Part shown: piece by piece, positions 12,442 through 23,911 of the stretch | How the letters are laid out: each line of letters starts with the position of its first letter | Numbering within the stretch: position 1 is the first letter of the stretch | Source of the DNA: Pohlia nutans | Taxonomy: Eukaryota; Streptophyta; Bryopsida; Bryales; Mniaceae | DNA length: 64,000 bases | NCBI GenBank assembly: GCA_022496805.1 | Contig: CM040092.1 | Coordinates: 19,114,113-19,178,112 of the forward strand | Direction of reading: 5' to 3' | The notes under the pieces: model-generated | Database searches by the model: none | The model's input: the letters and a program-made list of their open reading frames with translations, nothing else | Told to the model about the DNA's origin: nothing | Translations under genes and position numbers: made by a program

Positions 12442-12918
12442 CTATGATAATTCACTAAAATGTTGAATAATTCTTTTGATGGAATTTTTGACATCTATTA
12501 AAACATTTTCCGGTAATTCGTAGGCTATGAATGTTGAACCTCTATAATCGCTGCTTTTTTTAAAAACATAAGATTCTAATTCATCTATAAATTCTTCTGG
12601 ATAATTTAAGTCAGACTTTGTTACATCAATTTTGAATTCAAAATTTTTAAATTCTTCTTCAATATTACTTTTACATAATGGACATGTTTTTGAAAATTTG
12701 TTAAAACGACTTTGGCTTGCAGACCATTGTAATATGCATTCTTCACAAAAGCAATGTCCACACTTGGTGGTATATTGTTTCCTGGATACTTTTTCAAGAC
12801 AAATGCTACATGCTACGTCATTTAATTGTAAATGGGTTTGTCGATTTTGAGAATTCAACAAACCTTCGACAAATCTACCCGCAAATCTAGCAACATATAC
12901 AATTACTGATGTTGTCAT
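12442..12918 (-). CDS. Intronless RING-finger protein, 158 residues
   Basis: The ORF is intact, starts with ATG at 12918 and ends at 12442. It contains a canonical C3HC4 RING: Cys37, Cys40, Cys53, His55, Cys58, Cys61, Cys79 and Cys82, with the typical CGHCFCEEC core and CPLC end. RING domains bind two zinc ions and usually act as E3 ubiquitin ligases, so that role is likely but inferred. The ~35 residues before the RING hold a short hydrophobic stretch (residues 4-18) that could sit at a membrane. The last 70 residues are acidic and not recognised. It stands alone between foldback elements, is AT-rich in codon use and has no intron, so it could be a retrocopy, a transposon passenger gene or of viral origin. 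None of these is shown by the sequence. Confidence 0.75.
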   Translation of the reverse strand: MTTSVIVYVARFAGRFVEGLLNSQNRQTHLQLNDVACSICLEKVSRKQYTTKCGHCFCEECILQWSASQSRFNKFSKTCPLCKSNIEEEFKNFEFKIDVTKSDLNYPEEFIDELESYVFKKSSDYRGSTFIAYELPENVLIDVKNSIKRIIQHFSELS

Positions 12919-13210
12919 TGTGTTATAAAGTCTAACTGTACAAAAAATAATTCTTATTTAATAAAAAGTTACACCATCGACTAAAGTGATACGAATATCA
13001 TACGTTCGTGAATTGGAATATCTACGAAGCTTATTTATATACTTTGTTTTAAAAGCATAAGATATAAAGTAAAAGAGATGAAATTAAAAACAAGGTAAGG
13101 AATTAATATAACGTAAAAGACATAAAGTAGAAAGAGATACAAAGTAAAGAAAAAGATTATAATAATGAATAGGATGAATGCATGAAACAATCATTCTATT
13201 TTGGCCACAG
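12919..13210. other. Region upstream of the RING ORF
   Basis: AT-rich. No convincing TATA box or other motif could be assigned. Confidence 0.4.
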
Positions 13211-15312
13211 GGCAATGGTTAGATATGGGTACCCCAAAAAGCCTTTTGAACTCTAAAATCAGCCTCTCAGGCAACTTTAAATAAACTGTTCTTTTTTCAA
13301 ACAAAATAAAAAAAAGAATTGTCTAGATGTAGTTTTGATTACCTACACTCATGTAATACACATTGAAGAGGTTTAAAGATTTTAAAAGAGACTTTTTGTA
13401 TAGTGGGGTGACACCGAAATTGGCACCTTGTGCAATTTCAAGGATAGTGCCCACACTGCTGCCAACTTTGACATCCTCCCGAGCGTTGAAAATTTGTTAT
13501 TTATACATGAAATTTTAGACACAAAATCATTGCTATGTTGACAACATGTGTACCAAATTTCAAAGCTAGAAGATTGATGAAAAAAAGATATTCAAGATTT
13601 ACTGACAAGGGGTAGCTGTAAGAAATGTTTCACAGCTGCCAACTTTGACACCCTCCCAAGGATTGAAGAATTTTTTTTTTCACATGGAATTTTTGGAATA
13701 GGAACATCTTTATGTTGTTTACACATTTGAAAAAATTCAAGTCCAAAAGACCCACAAAAAAAATGATATTCCAAATCTACCAACAGGTGTAGTTGTGAGA
13801 AACAAAGAGGAAAATTGTCTCACAACTTTGACAGCCTCCCTAGAGTTGAGTATTTGTTATTTCAACATGAAAGTTTTTGAGCGTGTTATCAACTAAAAAG
13901 TGGTTTTGTGCCAAAAAATCCATTTTAAAATAACAAATTTCCAACCCTAGAGAGGCAGTCAAAGTTGTGAGACAATTTTCCTCTTTGTTTCTTACAACTA
14001 CATCTGTTGGTAGATTTGGAATATCATTTTTTTTGTGGGTCTTTTGGACTTGAATTTTTTCAAATGTGTAAACAACATAAAGATATTCCTACTCCAAAAA
14101 TTCCATGTGAAAAAAAAAATTCTTCAATCCTTGGGAGGGTGTCAAAGTTGGCAGCTGTGAAACATTTCTTACAGCTACCCCTTGTCAGTAAATCTTGAAT
14201 ATCTTTTTTTTATCAATATTCTAGCTTTGAAATTTGGTACACATGTTGTCAACATAACAATGATTTTGTGTCTAAAATTTCATGTATAAATAACAATTTT
14301 TTAGCGCTCGAGAAGATGTCAAAGTTGGCAGCAGTGTGGGCACTATCCTTGAAATTGCACAAGGTGCCAATTTTGGTGTCACCCCACTGTACAAAAATTA
14401 GAATTTGTCCCAACTGCTTAAAGAAATCCAAAAAAATTGTTTAAAATATCCAATGACGTCATTTTGGTACCAATTTTTTATATGAAGTACATTTAAATAT
14501 GTGTTATTTGAAATGATTAATTGGAACGATTAAAAATATTATTTGTTTTGTACTACAATGCCTGCAAATGCTATTTTGGCAGTTTTTCGAGCAAAGCATA
14601 AATACATGAAAATCAATGTATTCAATTGAAAAATTTGAACTTGAATTAAAGTATTTCATGTCATCTAGGCATGGATAGTTTTTAAATAGAAATAGTTAAT
14701 TTTATTTAGTTGAAATGGACAAATTTGTCAAAATTTCAAAATTTCAGTTTTTCAAACACATAGTTGTTTTTCCAAATTTTGACGAATTTGTCCATTTCAA
14801 TTGACTAAAATTATAAATAAAAATAACCACACCTAGATGACATGAAGCACTTCAATTCAAGTTCAAATTTTCAATTGAATACATTAATTTTCATGTATTT
14901 ATGCTTTGTGCCAAAAATAGCCAAAAATAAGCATTTGCAGGCATTGTAGTACAAAATAAACAATATATTGAATCGTTCAAATTAATCATTTTAAATAACA
15001 CATATCTAAATGTACTTCATATAGAAAATTGGTACCAAAATGACAGCATTGGATATTTTAAACAAATGTTTTCGATTTCTTTAAGCAACTGGGACAGATT
15101 CTGATTTTTGTACAAAAGTCTCTTTTAAAATCTTTAAACCTCTTCAATTTTTACGTGATTTTTTTTTGTGTATTGCATGAGTGTGGGAAATCAAAACCAC
15201 ATCCGGTCAATTCAATTTTTATTTTGTTTTAAAGAGGGACTCATTCAAAGTTGCCATAGGGGCTGATTTTAGAATTCAAAGGGCTTTTCGGGGTACCCAT
15301 ATCAGACCATTG
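13211..15312. mobile_element. Larger foldback element holding foldback copy 2
   Basis: With 13401-14389 removed, the remaining ~1.1 kb is one inverted repeat centred near 14755: 13211-13400 plus 14390-14750 matches the complement of 14760-15312. Ends read GCAATGGTTAGATATGGGTA and the complement of a closely similar sequence. Related TGATATGGGTACC ends bound 27972-28230. Non-coding. Confidence 0.75.
13401..14389. mobile_element. Large foldback element, copy 2 (nested)
   Basis: 989 bases, the same element as 5302-6289, with near-identical arms and TA on each side (399-400 and 390-391 of the local kilobases). The first base is T instead of C. It sits in the left arm of the larger foldback. The right arm keeps the unfilled site TTTTTGTACAAAAG at 15105-15118, showing a single TA where this element inserted. 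Confidence 0.9.
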
Positions 15313-16454
15313 CTCCACACCAATTGCGCTAATGAAGTGTCATATATCTTAAACCTTGAAGTAGTTAGCTAATAGAGGAGAAATTTATGTTGAAGGAAGA
15401 TGTCCCCTTGTAATTATAGTTTATATATTTTTGGATTTCTGAAAAATCACTTACTATATAAAAGTCTAGGACTATGCGATGCTAAGTACAACCGTAATGA
15501 AAGTCATAATCGATCATGTGTTTTGGAATTTACTTCTACTTGTGAGTGATTCAAACAATGTTCATTTTATTCCTTTTCCTCATTTACATTAGCATTGCAT
15601 TTTGTTCATTATTATTCGATTTATTGTTCATGTTCATAATACATTAATATCATGACAAAAGTACCACAACAAAATATGAAAGCCAAACGTTGCCAACCAT
15701 TTCTTTTACAATTTTGTCCAAAAATAGCCTTTTGTCTGTCTATGAACCACAAGAAAGGTGCGAATTAAATCTTATTAAGAAAGAACTAAAATTAAAAACC
15801 AGAAAGAAACCAATTAGGATCTCAAAGGAAACCTACGAGGACCTATTTTACAATTCAAAGGGCAAAAGCTAAGAGTTGAGAAAAACATTCAGGTTGTGAT
15901 TGGTTGAAATTGAGAAGCATTCAAAAATCGGCTTTACTGGTATACTAAGAAAAACAACACAAAAGAGGTGGGAGAGAAAGATGACACGGAGGGCAACTTT
16001 TTTGCTTGTAAAAAGTACGTATATTTGTGCCCTCCAAAATTTCATTCATCCCCACCTCTTTGAGGTAGACCGAACTAAAATTCCAAGAAAAGATACTCAG
16101 AATAGACCGAGATAATGGAAATGAAAAAGAAAACATGAAGTTTTGTCTCACTTTAGATTTTTGTCTTATTAATTTTTGTGGATTGAGATTTAGTTTAATT
16201 TCACTTTAATTGTAGCCCTAACCTATAAATAATATTTATTTTTCATTTTTTTCCCTAGCTCCATATCTAAAGAAATCATACTTTACAAAAGAAATTCAAC
16301 CCATTTTACGTTATGGTGGTTTATTTTAAATTGGCACATTCAAGAAAAGCTTGAAAGTAGTGCAATGCGATGAGGAAAGTAGATAAAGTTCATGTTAGAT
16401 AATTTTGTACCAACTTTCAAAGTACACAAATGAGTGTAACATATACCAAATTTC
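15313..16454. other. No gene; one dispersed repeat
   Basis: 15470-15660 is the diverged partner of 10798-11010. The small plus-strand ORFs at 15690-16115 lack recognisable motifs. Confidence 0.5.
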
Positions 16455-16996
16455 CGGTGGACATTGGTTCATTATCAAAATGAACATATACTTTATTTAC
16501 GCCACCCTTGAAAGAGAACCAAAGTTTCTATCTATCTATACCAAATCAACTTGCAATGAATGAGGTGCAAAAAATACCAAATCACTTGATTTTTTTATGA
16601 AGTCAATGTTTTATAACTTCTTGATCCAAATGCTCAATACAAAGATTGCGGCTTGCTTTAGAAGTCAATAAATAAATACACAAATGTGTACTTTCTAAAG
16701 CTCAAAAATAGGGGATGCCTTGGTTTCCCACAAATTAAAAACCCTCATATTTTTCACCTCATTAATGAAATTGAAATTAATCAAATACAAATATATAGAA
16801 ATGGATTTATAAACCATCAGATTTTTTAAATAAAAGAATAAAAAACATATTTTTAAAATCTACCTAAAAATGAAGGTTCCTCACAAAATCCTTATAACTT
16901 TTGACTTGCAAGTCAAAATAATACCAAAAGAATCTAACCATAGCAACTTCCAAAAATTCTAAAAATCTCATTTTAGGACTTTGGTCCTTTGGGGGT
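16455..16996. repeat. Dispersed repeat, pair with 49247-49545
   Basis: TTCCGGTGGACATTGGTTCA and the following ~100 bases match 49247-49350. Both copies end in a GGTCCTTT(G/A)GGG(G/A)TTAA terminus of the TTAA-element type (16984-16998 and 49528-49543). It is probably one decayed transposon family. Confidence 0.5.
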
Positions 16997-17475
16997 TAAT
17001 ATGATCTTCTCTAAGGTGATATTTTTAACTTCCTCTAATATACATTTTCTTCTAAAGAGATATTATGGATTCTTCCTAATATAAATTTTTCTAAGGAAAT
17101 GATATGAATTCCCCCTAATATGACCTTCTCTAGGACAACATTGTAAATCCTCCCCAATATGACTTCTTCTAAAGCAATATTCTAAACTCTTGTTTAATAT
17201 GACCTTCTCCAAAGTAATATTCTAAACTCCTCCTAACATGACTTTTTCTAAAGTGATATTATGAGATCCCTCCTAATATGACCTTGTCTAAAGCTCCCCT
17301 CCTCACACAACCTTGTCTAAAACTTCTAATACGACCTTCTCTAAAGTGACATCTTGAATTCTCCCTAGCACAACCTTCTTAAAAGTGACATTTGGAACGA
17401 CTCTCCCCAACACAACCTTCTCAAAAACCAATATTTGAAACTCCCCTTAGTATGACCTTCTCTAAAACGGTACCC
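16997..17475. repeat. Degenerate tandem repeat, unit about 45-50 bases
   Basis: About ten copies of a unit like CTAATATGACCTTCTCTAAA followed by GTGATATT. Copies vary in length. Non-coding. Confidence 0.75.
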
Positions 17476-18094
17476 TACACACTTGTCACACCATCATCAC
17501 CTAGAGCACACTTGTCACACCATGCCATGCTCAAATTTTTGGGCAGGGTGTAAGATGGATGACCCAATAACTGATGTGTACTATAAACCAACAATATCTA
17601 CAACATGTGTTCATTGAAAGCTTCTAATTCTATACCAGTACTAGATTTGCGTGAAAAGCTTAAAGCGTTGGTTTATGGGCCATCCACTATAATGCAGTCG
17701 GGGACTCACAAGGATGGAGCCAGTCCAAGCTCCACCTCATCACCGTCCAGATTGCACAAACACAACACAGGCAACTGAAACCTCCACCCAAAAACAAAAA
17801 TCCAAACCAGAAAACAAACCAAAAACCAAAAACCAAAAACCAAAAACCAAAACCATTATCAGGTACAAAAATTCAAAGTACAGTCCTTGCCAGTAGGTCT
17901 ACCACTCTACCCCGCCGTTCCTGCTTGCAACGGTGCTGTTTTTTGCAGTGGAATAAATGCATTGTTTGACTAAGAAAACAAAAACAAAACCAAAAGAAAT
18001 GCAAAAGAAAACCGAACCTGATCTGATGATGTCATTACAAAATATCCGATCGATCTGGGCATGGTGACGCGCATCCCGAGCCCCCAGAGCCTGC
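17476..18094. other. Region upstream of the Lys/His-rich gene
   Basis: Contains two CACACTTGTCACACCATC units (17478-17525), a CAAAAACCAAAAACC simple tract (17790-17850) and a GC-richer segment from about 18040 that suits a core promoter. The short plus ORF at 17714-17896 is compositionally simple and not credible as a gene. Confidence 0.5.
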
Positions 18095-18100
18095 TATAAA
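18095..18100 (+). promoter_or_regulatory. Candidate TATA box
   Basis: TATAAA in a GC-rich context (GCTATAAACC), 103 bases upstream of the ATG at 18203. That would put transcription start near 18125-18130. Confidence 0.55.
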
Positions 18101-18202
18101 CCTTCTCTTTAGGACAGCCTTTGCATTGCAGTTCTTCTCTAACCTTTGCATCTTCTAGTTCTTCAGTCGATCAGGCACAGTTTCTGTTGTAGGAGCATTT
18201 CA

Positions 18203-18481
18203 ATGGGTGGTCACTCGGATTCCGGCTCCGACTCCGACAAGGAGAAGAAGCACAAGAAGGACAAGCACAAGAAGGACAAGCACGACAAGCACGACAAGCA
18301 TGACAAGCATGACAAGCATGACAAGCATGACAAGCACGACAAGGAGGACAAGCACGGCAAGCACAGGGAGGAGAAGTATCACGAGTCTTCGGGACACCAG
18401 GGAAGCGGACACATGCCTGCTGCTCTGAGCGGGATCTTGCCCGGCCACGAGAAGTATGGCGGCAAGCTCAAGAAGGAAGAT
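18203..18481 (+). CDS. First coding exon of a Lys/His/Asp-rich protein
   Basis: The exon begins MGGHSDSGSDSD and runs into a low-complexity charged stretch of KDKHKKDKHDKHD-type repeats (residues ~14-52), then a calmer segment containing SSGHQGSGHMPAALSGILPG and KYGGKLKKED. It ends at a good donor, GAT|GTAAGC (18481/18482). The ATG at 18203 is chosen because the repeats and the TATA box at 18095 fit it; an earlier in-frame ATG at 18146 adds 19 residues. Such Lys/His-rich, intrinsically disordered proteins are often stress-related or metal- or membrane-binding in plants, but I do not recognise the family. Later exons were not found, so the gene is partial here. The minus-strand ORF over the same bases is a shadow of the repeats. 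Confidence 0.6.
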
Positions 18482-18496
18482 GTAAGCGTATTCTTG

Positions 18497-19340
18497 CTCC
18501 TCTGTTTCTGAACTCTCTCTGTTTATGATCGGTTTCGGAGTTCTGTCTTTGCTTTTGGGTAATTGAAAACGGGTCACAATGGCAAAAGGATTGCAATGAA
18601 CCACTTGTTCCATGTAATGTGTTGATTGCACCAGATGATCCCTCTTGTGAATAATCTTGAGGGTTAGAGAGCAGTGTTTGATGCGTTACACTCAACCCTC
18701 TCTAATTGCACACTAGTTGTGCACATTCGTAGTATATCCTGAGAATTTCTGTCATGTTGTGCGCACAGCTTGAAGTTGCTCTGTTTCTGAAATCTATGTA
18801 GATTGCGGGCCTTGTTTTGTGGTCGGAGTTCTGTCTTTGCTTTCCGATTGCGTAATGAACACTCGCACTGTGATCGAAAAGGTCTGCAGTGAACCGCTTG
18901 ATTTGTCGTTGCTCATGTAGAGCCGAGACCCCTCTAATGTGTACACTCAACCCCCTCTAATTGCACACTGCACATTTCGTAGTATATCCTGAGAATTTTT
19001 GTGTGCACAACTTGAAGTTGCTCTGTTTCTGAAATCTATGTAGATTGCGGGCCTTGTTTTGTGGTCGGAGTTCTGTCTTTGCTTTCCGATTGCGTAATGA
19101 ACATCCATTTGCACACTCTGTAATTGGAGATTACGTAACTCTTTCATGTTGTGGACACATCTCATTTGAACCCCAAAGCAGTGCTAGTAGTGAGCCAGGG
19201 TTGAAATGTATTTGTAACCAATGTGTTGAGCGTTTACTAAATTAGAGTCATGTGAATTTGGAGGTAGAAGTTTTGCACTGTAAGTTCTACACTCGGTCCT
19301 CTTTAATTGCACATTCTCAGTATATCTGTCATGTGTTGAC
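18497..19340. repeat. Intronic tandem duplications
   Basis: Segments beginning CTCTGTTTCTGAA and running through TTCTGTCTTTGCTTT recur at about 18500, 18780 and 19020. Between 18768-18862 and 19010-19104 the identity is nearly complete over ~95 bases, with a period of about 241. A TCTAATTGCACA...GTATATC segment also recurs at 18700, 18955 and 19300. These lie in the presumed first intron of the Lys/His-rich gene. Confidence 0.7.
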
Positions 19341-19417
19341 AACTTCCTCATGTAACAGAAAAGCCCATTTAAGCAGTGAGGGTTGAATGTATTCGTAACC
19401 AAGGCGGCGCATGCCGG

Positions 19418-19600
19418 GCCGCACCCCGGCATGTACCCTCCACAATAAGACATTCCATAATATGACACTCCATAATATGACGATGTTATTGCTTCAAGCA
19501 ATACACATCTGTGATGTGACTAATCCATGCCTGCCACCTTGGAGTTAGGGTTTCCCAAACTTGTCATAATAGAGAGGGACAAGTGTATTGGAACCAGTGT
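19418..19600. repeat. Dispersed repeat shared with 25470-25530 and 42575-42710
   Basis: GCACCCCGGCATGTACCCTC, then ATAATATGAC and CATGTCATAATAGAGAGGGA segments, recur at 42575-42710, and the first part at 25470-25530. Non-coding. The family is unknown to me. Confidence 0.6.
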
Positions 19601-19907
19601 TTTGTAGTTTTGTAAACAGAGGTTGTGCGGCTACAAGGTTTGGCTACAAAGTCTGTCATGGTTTGATTTGGTTGATTTACTTGGAGCATTATTGTACGTA
19701 TCTTTTTGTACAGCCTCTTGACACAGATATTGGTAATTATTATGATCCTTTTCTAATCCTTTGTAGCAATTTTGTTTGTAACTTTTGCATGTTTTGTTAG
19801 ATGATGTTACAATTTGGTAGGTTTACGCTATGTGCTTTTAGATAACATTTGCTACAAGTTTGATCATCTTTCATTGCTGTAAGGTGGAGGCATCTAAACC
19901 TGTCAAT

Positions 19908-20453
19908 TTAACCCTTTCAGGCGCCTGCGTCCAGAATCTGGACGCCAGATGAGTTTGAGTTGCTCTATTTCTGTACGTATGGTGATGTTTTTCATCCATC
20001 CAGTTTTTTGTTTATTCTTGTGCTAGTTGAATATCATTTGAACGGTATGGATTTTCAAAATAAGATAATGTGAATTTTTGAAAAATTACAAAAGTGATTT
20101 ATGTCAAGTTTCAATCTTAGTTCAAAAAGAGAGACCTTAAACATGATTTTTCATAATAAGTAGAATCAAATAATGGAAACCACACCATCTAGTAGTGCAT
20201 GTTATTCCAATTTTATTTCAATATTTTTAAAATTTGTGTTAATTTTGGATTTTTAATTGAATTTCAAGAGAAAACCTTGCAAAATTACTTTAAAAATATC
20301 AATAATAAATATGATGAATCCAACCGTACAAATGCTATCTTCACATTGACATTTACAACTTTGTTTTGTACATCAACTCCATTTCCGTTTTTCATCAACC
20401 ATTTTATAACAAGTCTTTGAAAATAGTGTTGAATCGGGACGTTAAAGGGTTAA
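19908..20453. mobile_element. TTAA-bounded piggyBac-like element
   Basis: TTAA at both ends (19908-19911 and 20450-20453), each followed inward by CCCTTT: left CCCTTTCAGGCGCC, right complement CCCTTTAACGTCCC. About 546 bases, AT-rich interior with no supported protein. Confidence 0.65.
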
Positions 20454-20838
20454 GCAATAATTTTTGAAAATCAGATTGGGTTGGCTGATAGATAAAATTC
20501 ATGAATAAAAGTGAAAAAAAATTCTTGTTTAAAATGTAATTTATATCAATTTAGAAAGTGGAAATTTAGTCATAACTGTGTTATATCATACTCCCTCCGT
20601 CCTACAAAAAGACCTTGTTTTCATTGAAATCTATGGATTAAGCGTGATTATTGAGGGAGTACGTTGATTGTAATGCAAATCTATGGATTAATCCTAGTTA
20701 CCATGTATAAAAGGTGAAACCCTCACATAACATCATTCCATTCCTCTCTGGAACAAGCTTATTGGGAGCTCTCCTCTTTGGCACAAGTTTGTTGGGAGTT
20801 CTTGTGTGACGTAAGTGTTTTTCCTAGAAAACGTTGGT

Positions 20839-21962
20839 TTAACCCCTAAGCGTCCCTAGCTTTTTTGGGCTTAAAAACATCATTGCTTTGATGTGTTATA
20901 GGTTTAAATGTATGTGAGGTATAGAAATCTCAACCCTACAATCTTGTAATATACATATTGTAGATGATGTGGATCAAATTTGGAGTCATTTGGCCATATA
21001 GATTGCAAGATCATAGTGTTTTAGTGTTAAAAAAGGATGTTAAATTTTTTCCTAGGCCATTAAGAATTTAGGACCCCACGGATTTTTTTTGTACCAATGT
21101 GTTTATATGATGATTTTCCGTGCGACATCCGATATTTCATGGGTTTGTGCATTTTTCGTACGGACTCCATACAGATTTCATACTAATTCTGCAGTGAATC
21201 CGCACGGATTCTACATCCACTCTTTTCGTTATCTAACAAAGTGTAGAATCCGTGCGGAATTAGTGCAAAATCAGTGTTGAATCCATGCGAAAAATGCACG
21301 AACCCATGAAATATCGGATGTTGCACGGAAATTGTCTGAAAGTCCGTGGGGTCCTAAATTCTTGATGAGCAACATGGTTAGAGGTGAAATTTGTTTTCAA
21401 AATTACTCAAATGAAAAAACTTTGAACTATAAAGTAGTTCAAAATCATCATATAAACACATTGGTACAAAAAAAACTCATGAAAAATTTAATGTGCCCTA
21501 AAATGGCCTTGCAATGTCAAAAAGTAGCCCGAAAGTGACCGATTTGACCCAAAAAGCAAAAAGTGTTCAAAAGAGACCCGTGCACTAAAATGACTCCCAA
21601 AAATTCAGAACATGGATTGACATGAAAATTTTACCATGATAACTAGACTTCAAGGGGAATTCAACCCAATAATGTTTATTAAAAATGGACATGGGATGAA
21701 GGAGATATAAGCCCCCGAAGTTGAAGCCATCAAAATGCACAAAAATTGTCCAAAAAAGAAAACCCTACTTTCAAATGATCACCAAAAATTCAATACATCT
21801 TGGATTGATTTGAAATTTTACCACTTAAATCATACATCATGCGGTTTGTTTTTCCAAAATTTCATTGAAATCGGACACTCTTTGCAAAAGTTACAGCTCT
21901 TCAAAAGTGAATGTACCCCCAAAAATGTCCCAAATATGGACGCCGGGGACGGTAGGGGTTAA
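20839..21962. mobile_element. TTAA-bounded element, CGTCC family, carrying a further insertion
   Basis: TTAA at 20839-20842 and 21959-21962. Left end CCCCTAAGCGTCCC, right end the complement of CCCCTACCGTCCCC. The body after TAGCTTTTTTGGGCTTAAAA matches 55780-56580 closely along its length. Between them this copy has an extra segment, 21061-21365. Non-coding. Confidence 0.8.
21061..21365. mobile_element. Inverted-repeat element, AGGACCCCACGG family
   Basis: The left half, GAATTTAGGACCCCACGGAT through TCCGATATTTCATGGGTTTG, is repeated inverted in the right half. Copies lie at 35226-35503 and, truncated, at 40021-40136. It is absent from the otherwise matching TTAA element at 55768-56582, so it inserted secondarily. 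Confidence 0.75.
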
Positions 21963-22212
21963 GTGAGTATGGAGTGAGTACTTTGACAGCCAGAAAGTGT
22001 GTACATAATCAAAATCCCGTGACAATATTCCATTATCAACATGATAAAAATCCATGGATTAAGCTGCTAGCATTGTTTGCAATGCCTTAGAGCCTTGTCG
22101 AGCGCAAGCGAAGCATAATTGCTGACGGTGAATGAGTAAAATTGGAAATCATGGTTTTATTTTGGGACAAAATTTAAGTTGTTATCATGGTCTTTTTGTG
22201 GGACGGAGGGAG

Positions 22213-23549
22213 TAACATTCTTAAGCACATCCACTGCACACCTTTAGAATCCATGCACAATGTCAAATAATAAGCATTAAAGTGCAAAGAATCAATATCA
22301 TTGGAGAATAGTGACAAAGACACGTCATTTTTAGCCACAGACATGTCATCATGAAGCTCAAGACAAATGGAAAAGTGCTTGTGATTGGAGCCCATTACTG
22401 TACCCAGTTATTTGTGTGTCAAAAAAAAGGGTAAGGTTTAACACTGGCTAAAGAATGTTATAATAGGTAATGGTGGTTTTTCCAACACAAAACATATTCT
22501 AGATGTCCCAGTTTTGTTCTTTTGTAGAAGCCTTTTGATTGGATGACAAATGGTCGGGTTTACATTCCTTGGGGATTACAAGTGGTTAGATTTAGTTCAA
22601 GTCTCACCACTTTCCTGTGGGAAAAGGAGTTTTGTAAATAATTATGCAAGTTTTGAAGTTTGTCCAAATTTTGAAACATTTGTTCCAAATTTTCCAAAAA
22701 GTTTTGAAAAACAAAATTCCATGCAACAAGCCTACACCCTTTGATTTGAAAATTGGAATGAGAATCACATTGACATAGTGACCCAAGATTGGCTATTTAT
22801 CTAAGTTAAACATCCTTTTACTCCCATACTTCTATTGGCCCTTTGCTATGCTATTATTTCCAAGATAGTAAGCCAACATGCAAACTTTATAAAAACATTC
22901 CATAGAATGAGAATTAAAGATTTGGATTCTTGAGTGCAGCAATGGGCCTGTAAAGAATGTTATGTAGAATAGAAAGAGGACTGCCATAGCTTCTAAAAAA
23001 ATCAACTGGAGTCATAAAAAAAACCGTCAGGTTAGGAGTTTTCCAACTACAAACACTAATATCGTATGTCATTGCGCTAATCCTAAAGGTTTAAGTTCTT
23101 TCTAGGTCTTAGTTACCAATGTATAAAACTGACATACGGTATACATATTTCTGTGTAAATATGAGCAACTGAGTTTTGGAATTTGTAGTAAAGTAACTAC
23201 ACCTAATTTGGACACTTTAAGAATTGAGAATAGTTCCTAGTGTTAGACTATGACTAGTTTTAAAATAATCTTGTAAGCAATTCTTATCCTAACAAGGAGA
23301 TTTTAAAGAATGACGTATTGATAAAGATTGTGTGCAAAAGTTATAAGAGTTCAAAGTTTTTATGGTACATGACCTAAAATGGACGGCATGAGTCATGATG
23401 TTAACATTGTGTACATTCTCAAATTAAATTTGTACTCATCATCATCAAAGATCTATCTTGGTGTCCATATTATGACCCTATCTTAATCAAGTGCAATTAC
23501 CTTACACTCAAACCTCTTTATCATATCCTCTAAAATGATATTCTAAAAT
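22213..23549. other. No gene seen
   Basis: AT-rich, short ORFs without motifs on both strands. If the gene starting at 18203 has more exons here, I did not recognise them. Confidence 0.45.
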
Positions 23550-23750
23550 ATCCTGCACACTTGCTACACCATCATTGACTGTAGCACACTTATCACACAT
23601 CCAAACTATGTCATAGTGAAAAAATTGCACTATCATTGAGTGCAGCACACTTGTCACCCATCCAAATTGTCATAGTGAAAAAGTTGCACTATCATTGATT
23701 GTAGCACACTTGTCACACATCCACACTTTCATAGTGAAAAAGTTGAGACT
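23550..23750. repeat. Tandem repeat, unit about 65 bases
   Basis: Three copies of GTAGCACACTTGTCACACAT, then a CATAGTGAAAAAGTTG segment and CACTATCATTGA, at about 23560, 23630 and 23695. Related CACACTTGTCACACCAT units lie at 17480-17525. Confidence 0.7.
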
Positions 23751-23911
23751 TTAAGTGGTAGGATTAAACATATTTGAGTTTACACTTTGAACTTATTACT
23801 ATCACACTCTCCAATATCACATTCCATAATATTTGCTATTGTGTATACACTTTCCACGTTTACTAGGGTGATATAAAAGAGTTGTGAGTGTACCAGAAAT
23901 TGAGCTAAGGC

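Larger units (their letters stand above)
20591..22212. mobile_element. Stowaway-like element with nested insertions
   Basis: Starts CTCCCTCCGTCCTACAAAAA and ends with the complement of CTCCCTCCGTCCCACAAAAA, flanked by TA on both sides (20589-20590 and 22213-22214). That is the terminal sequence and target of Stowaway elements moved by mariner-like transposases. It has no transposase. Its interior is split by the TTAA element at 20839-21962, so the original was about 500 bases. Confidence 0.85.

Noticed and set aside
17000..17475. Possible CRISPR-like array of spaced repeats
   Set aside because: The units are degenerate and vary in both repeat and spacer, with no constant repeat and no cas genes, in a plant-type nuclear sequence. 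It is an ordinary decayed tandem repeat.
18200..18631. 143-codon minus-strand ORF with a long Val/Leu run over the Lys/His-rich exon
   Set aside because: It is the antisense of the KDKHDKHD repeat. The plus strand has a TATA box, ATG context and a splice donor that fit a gene.
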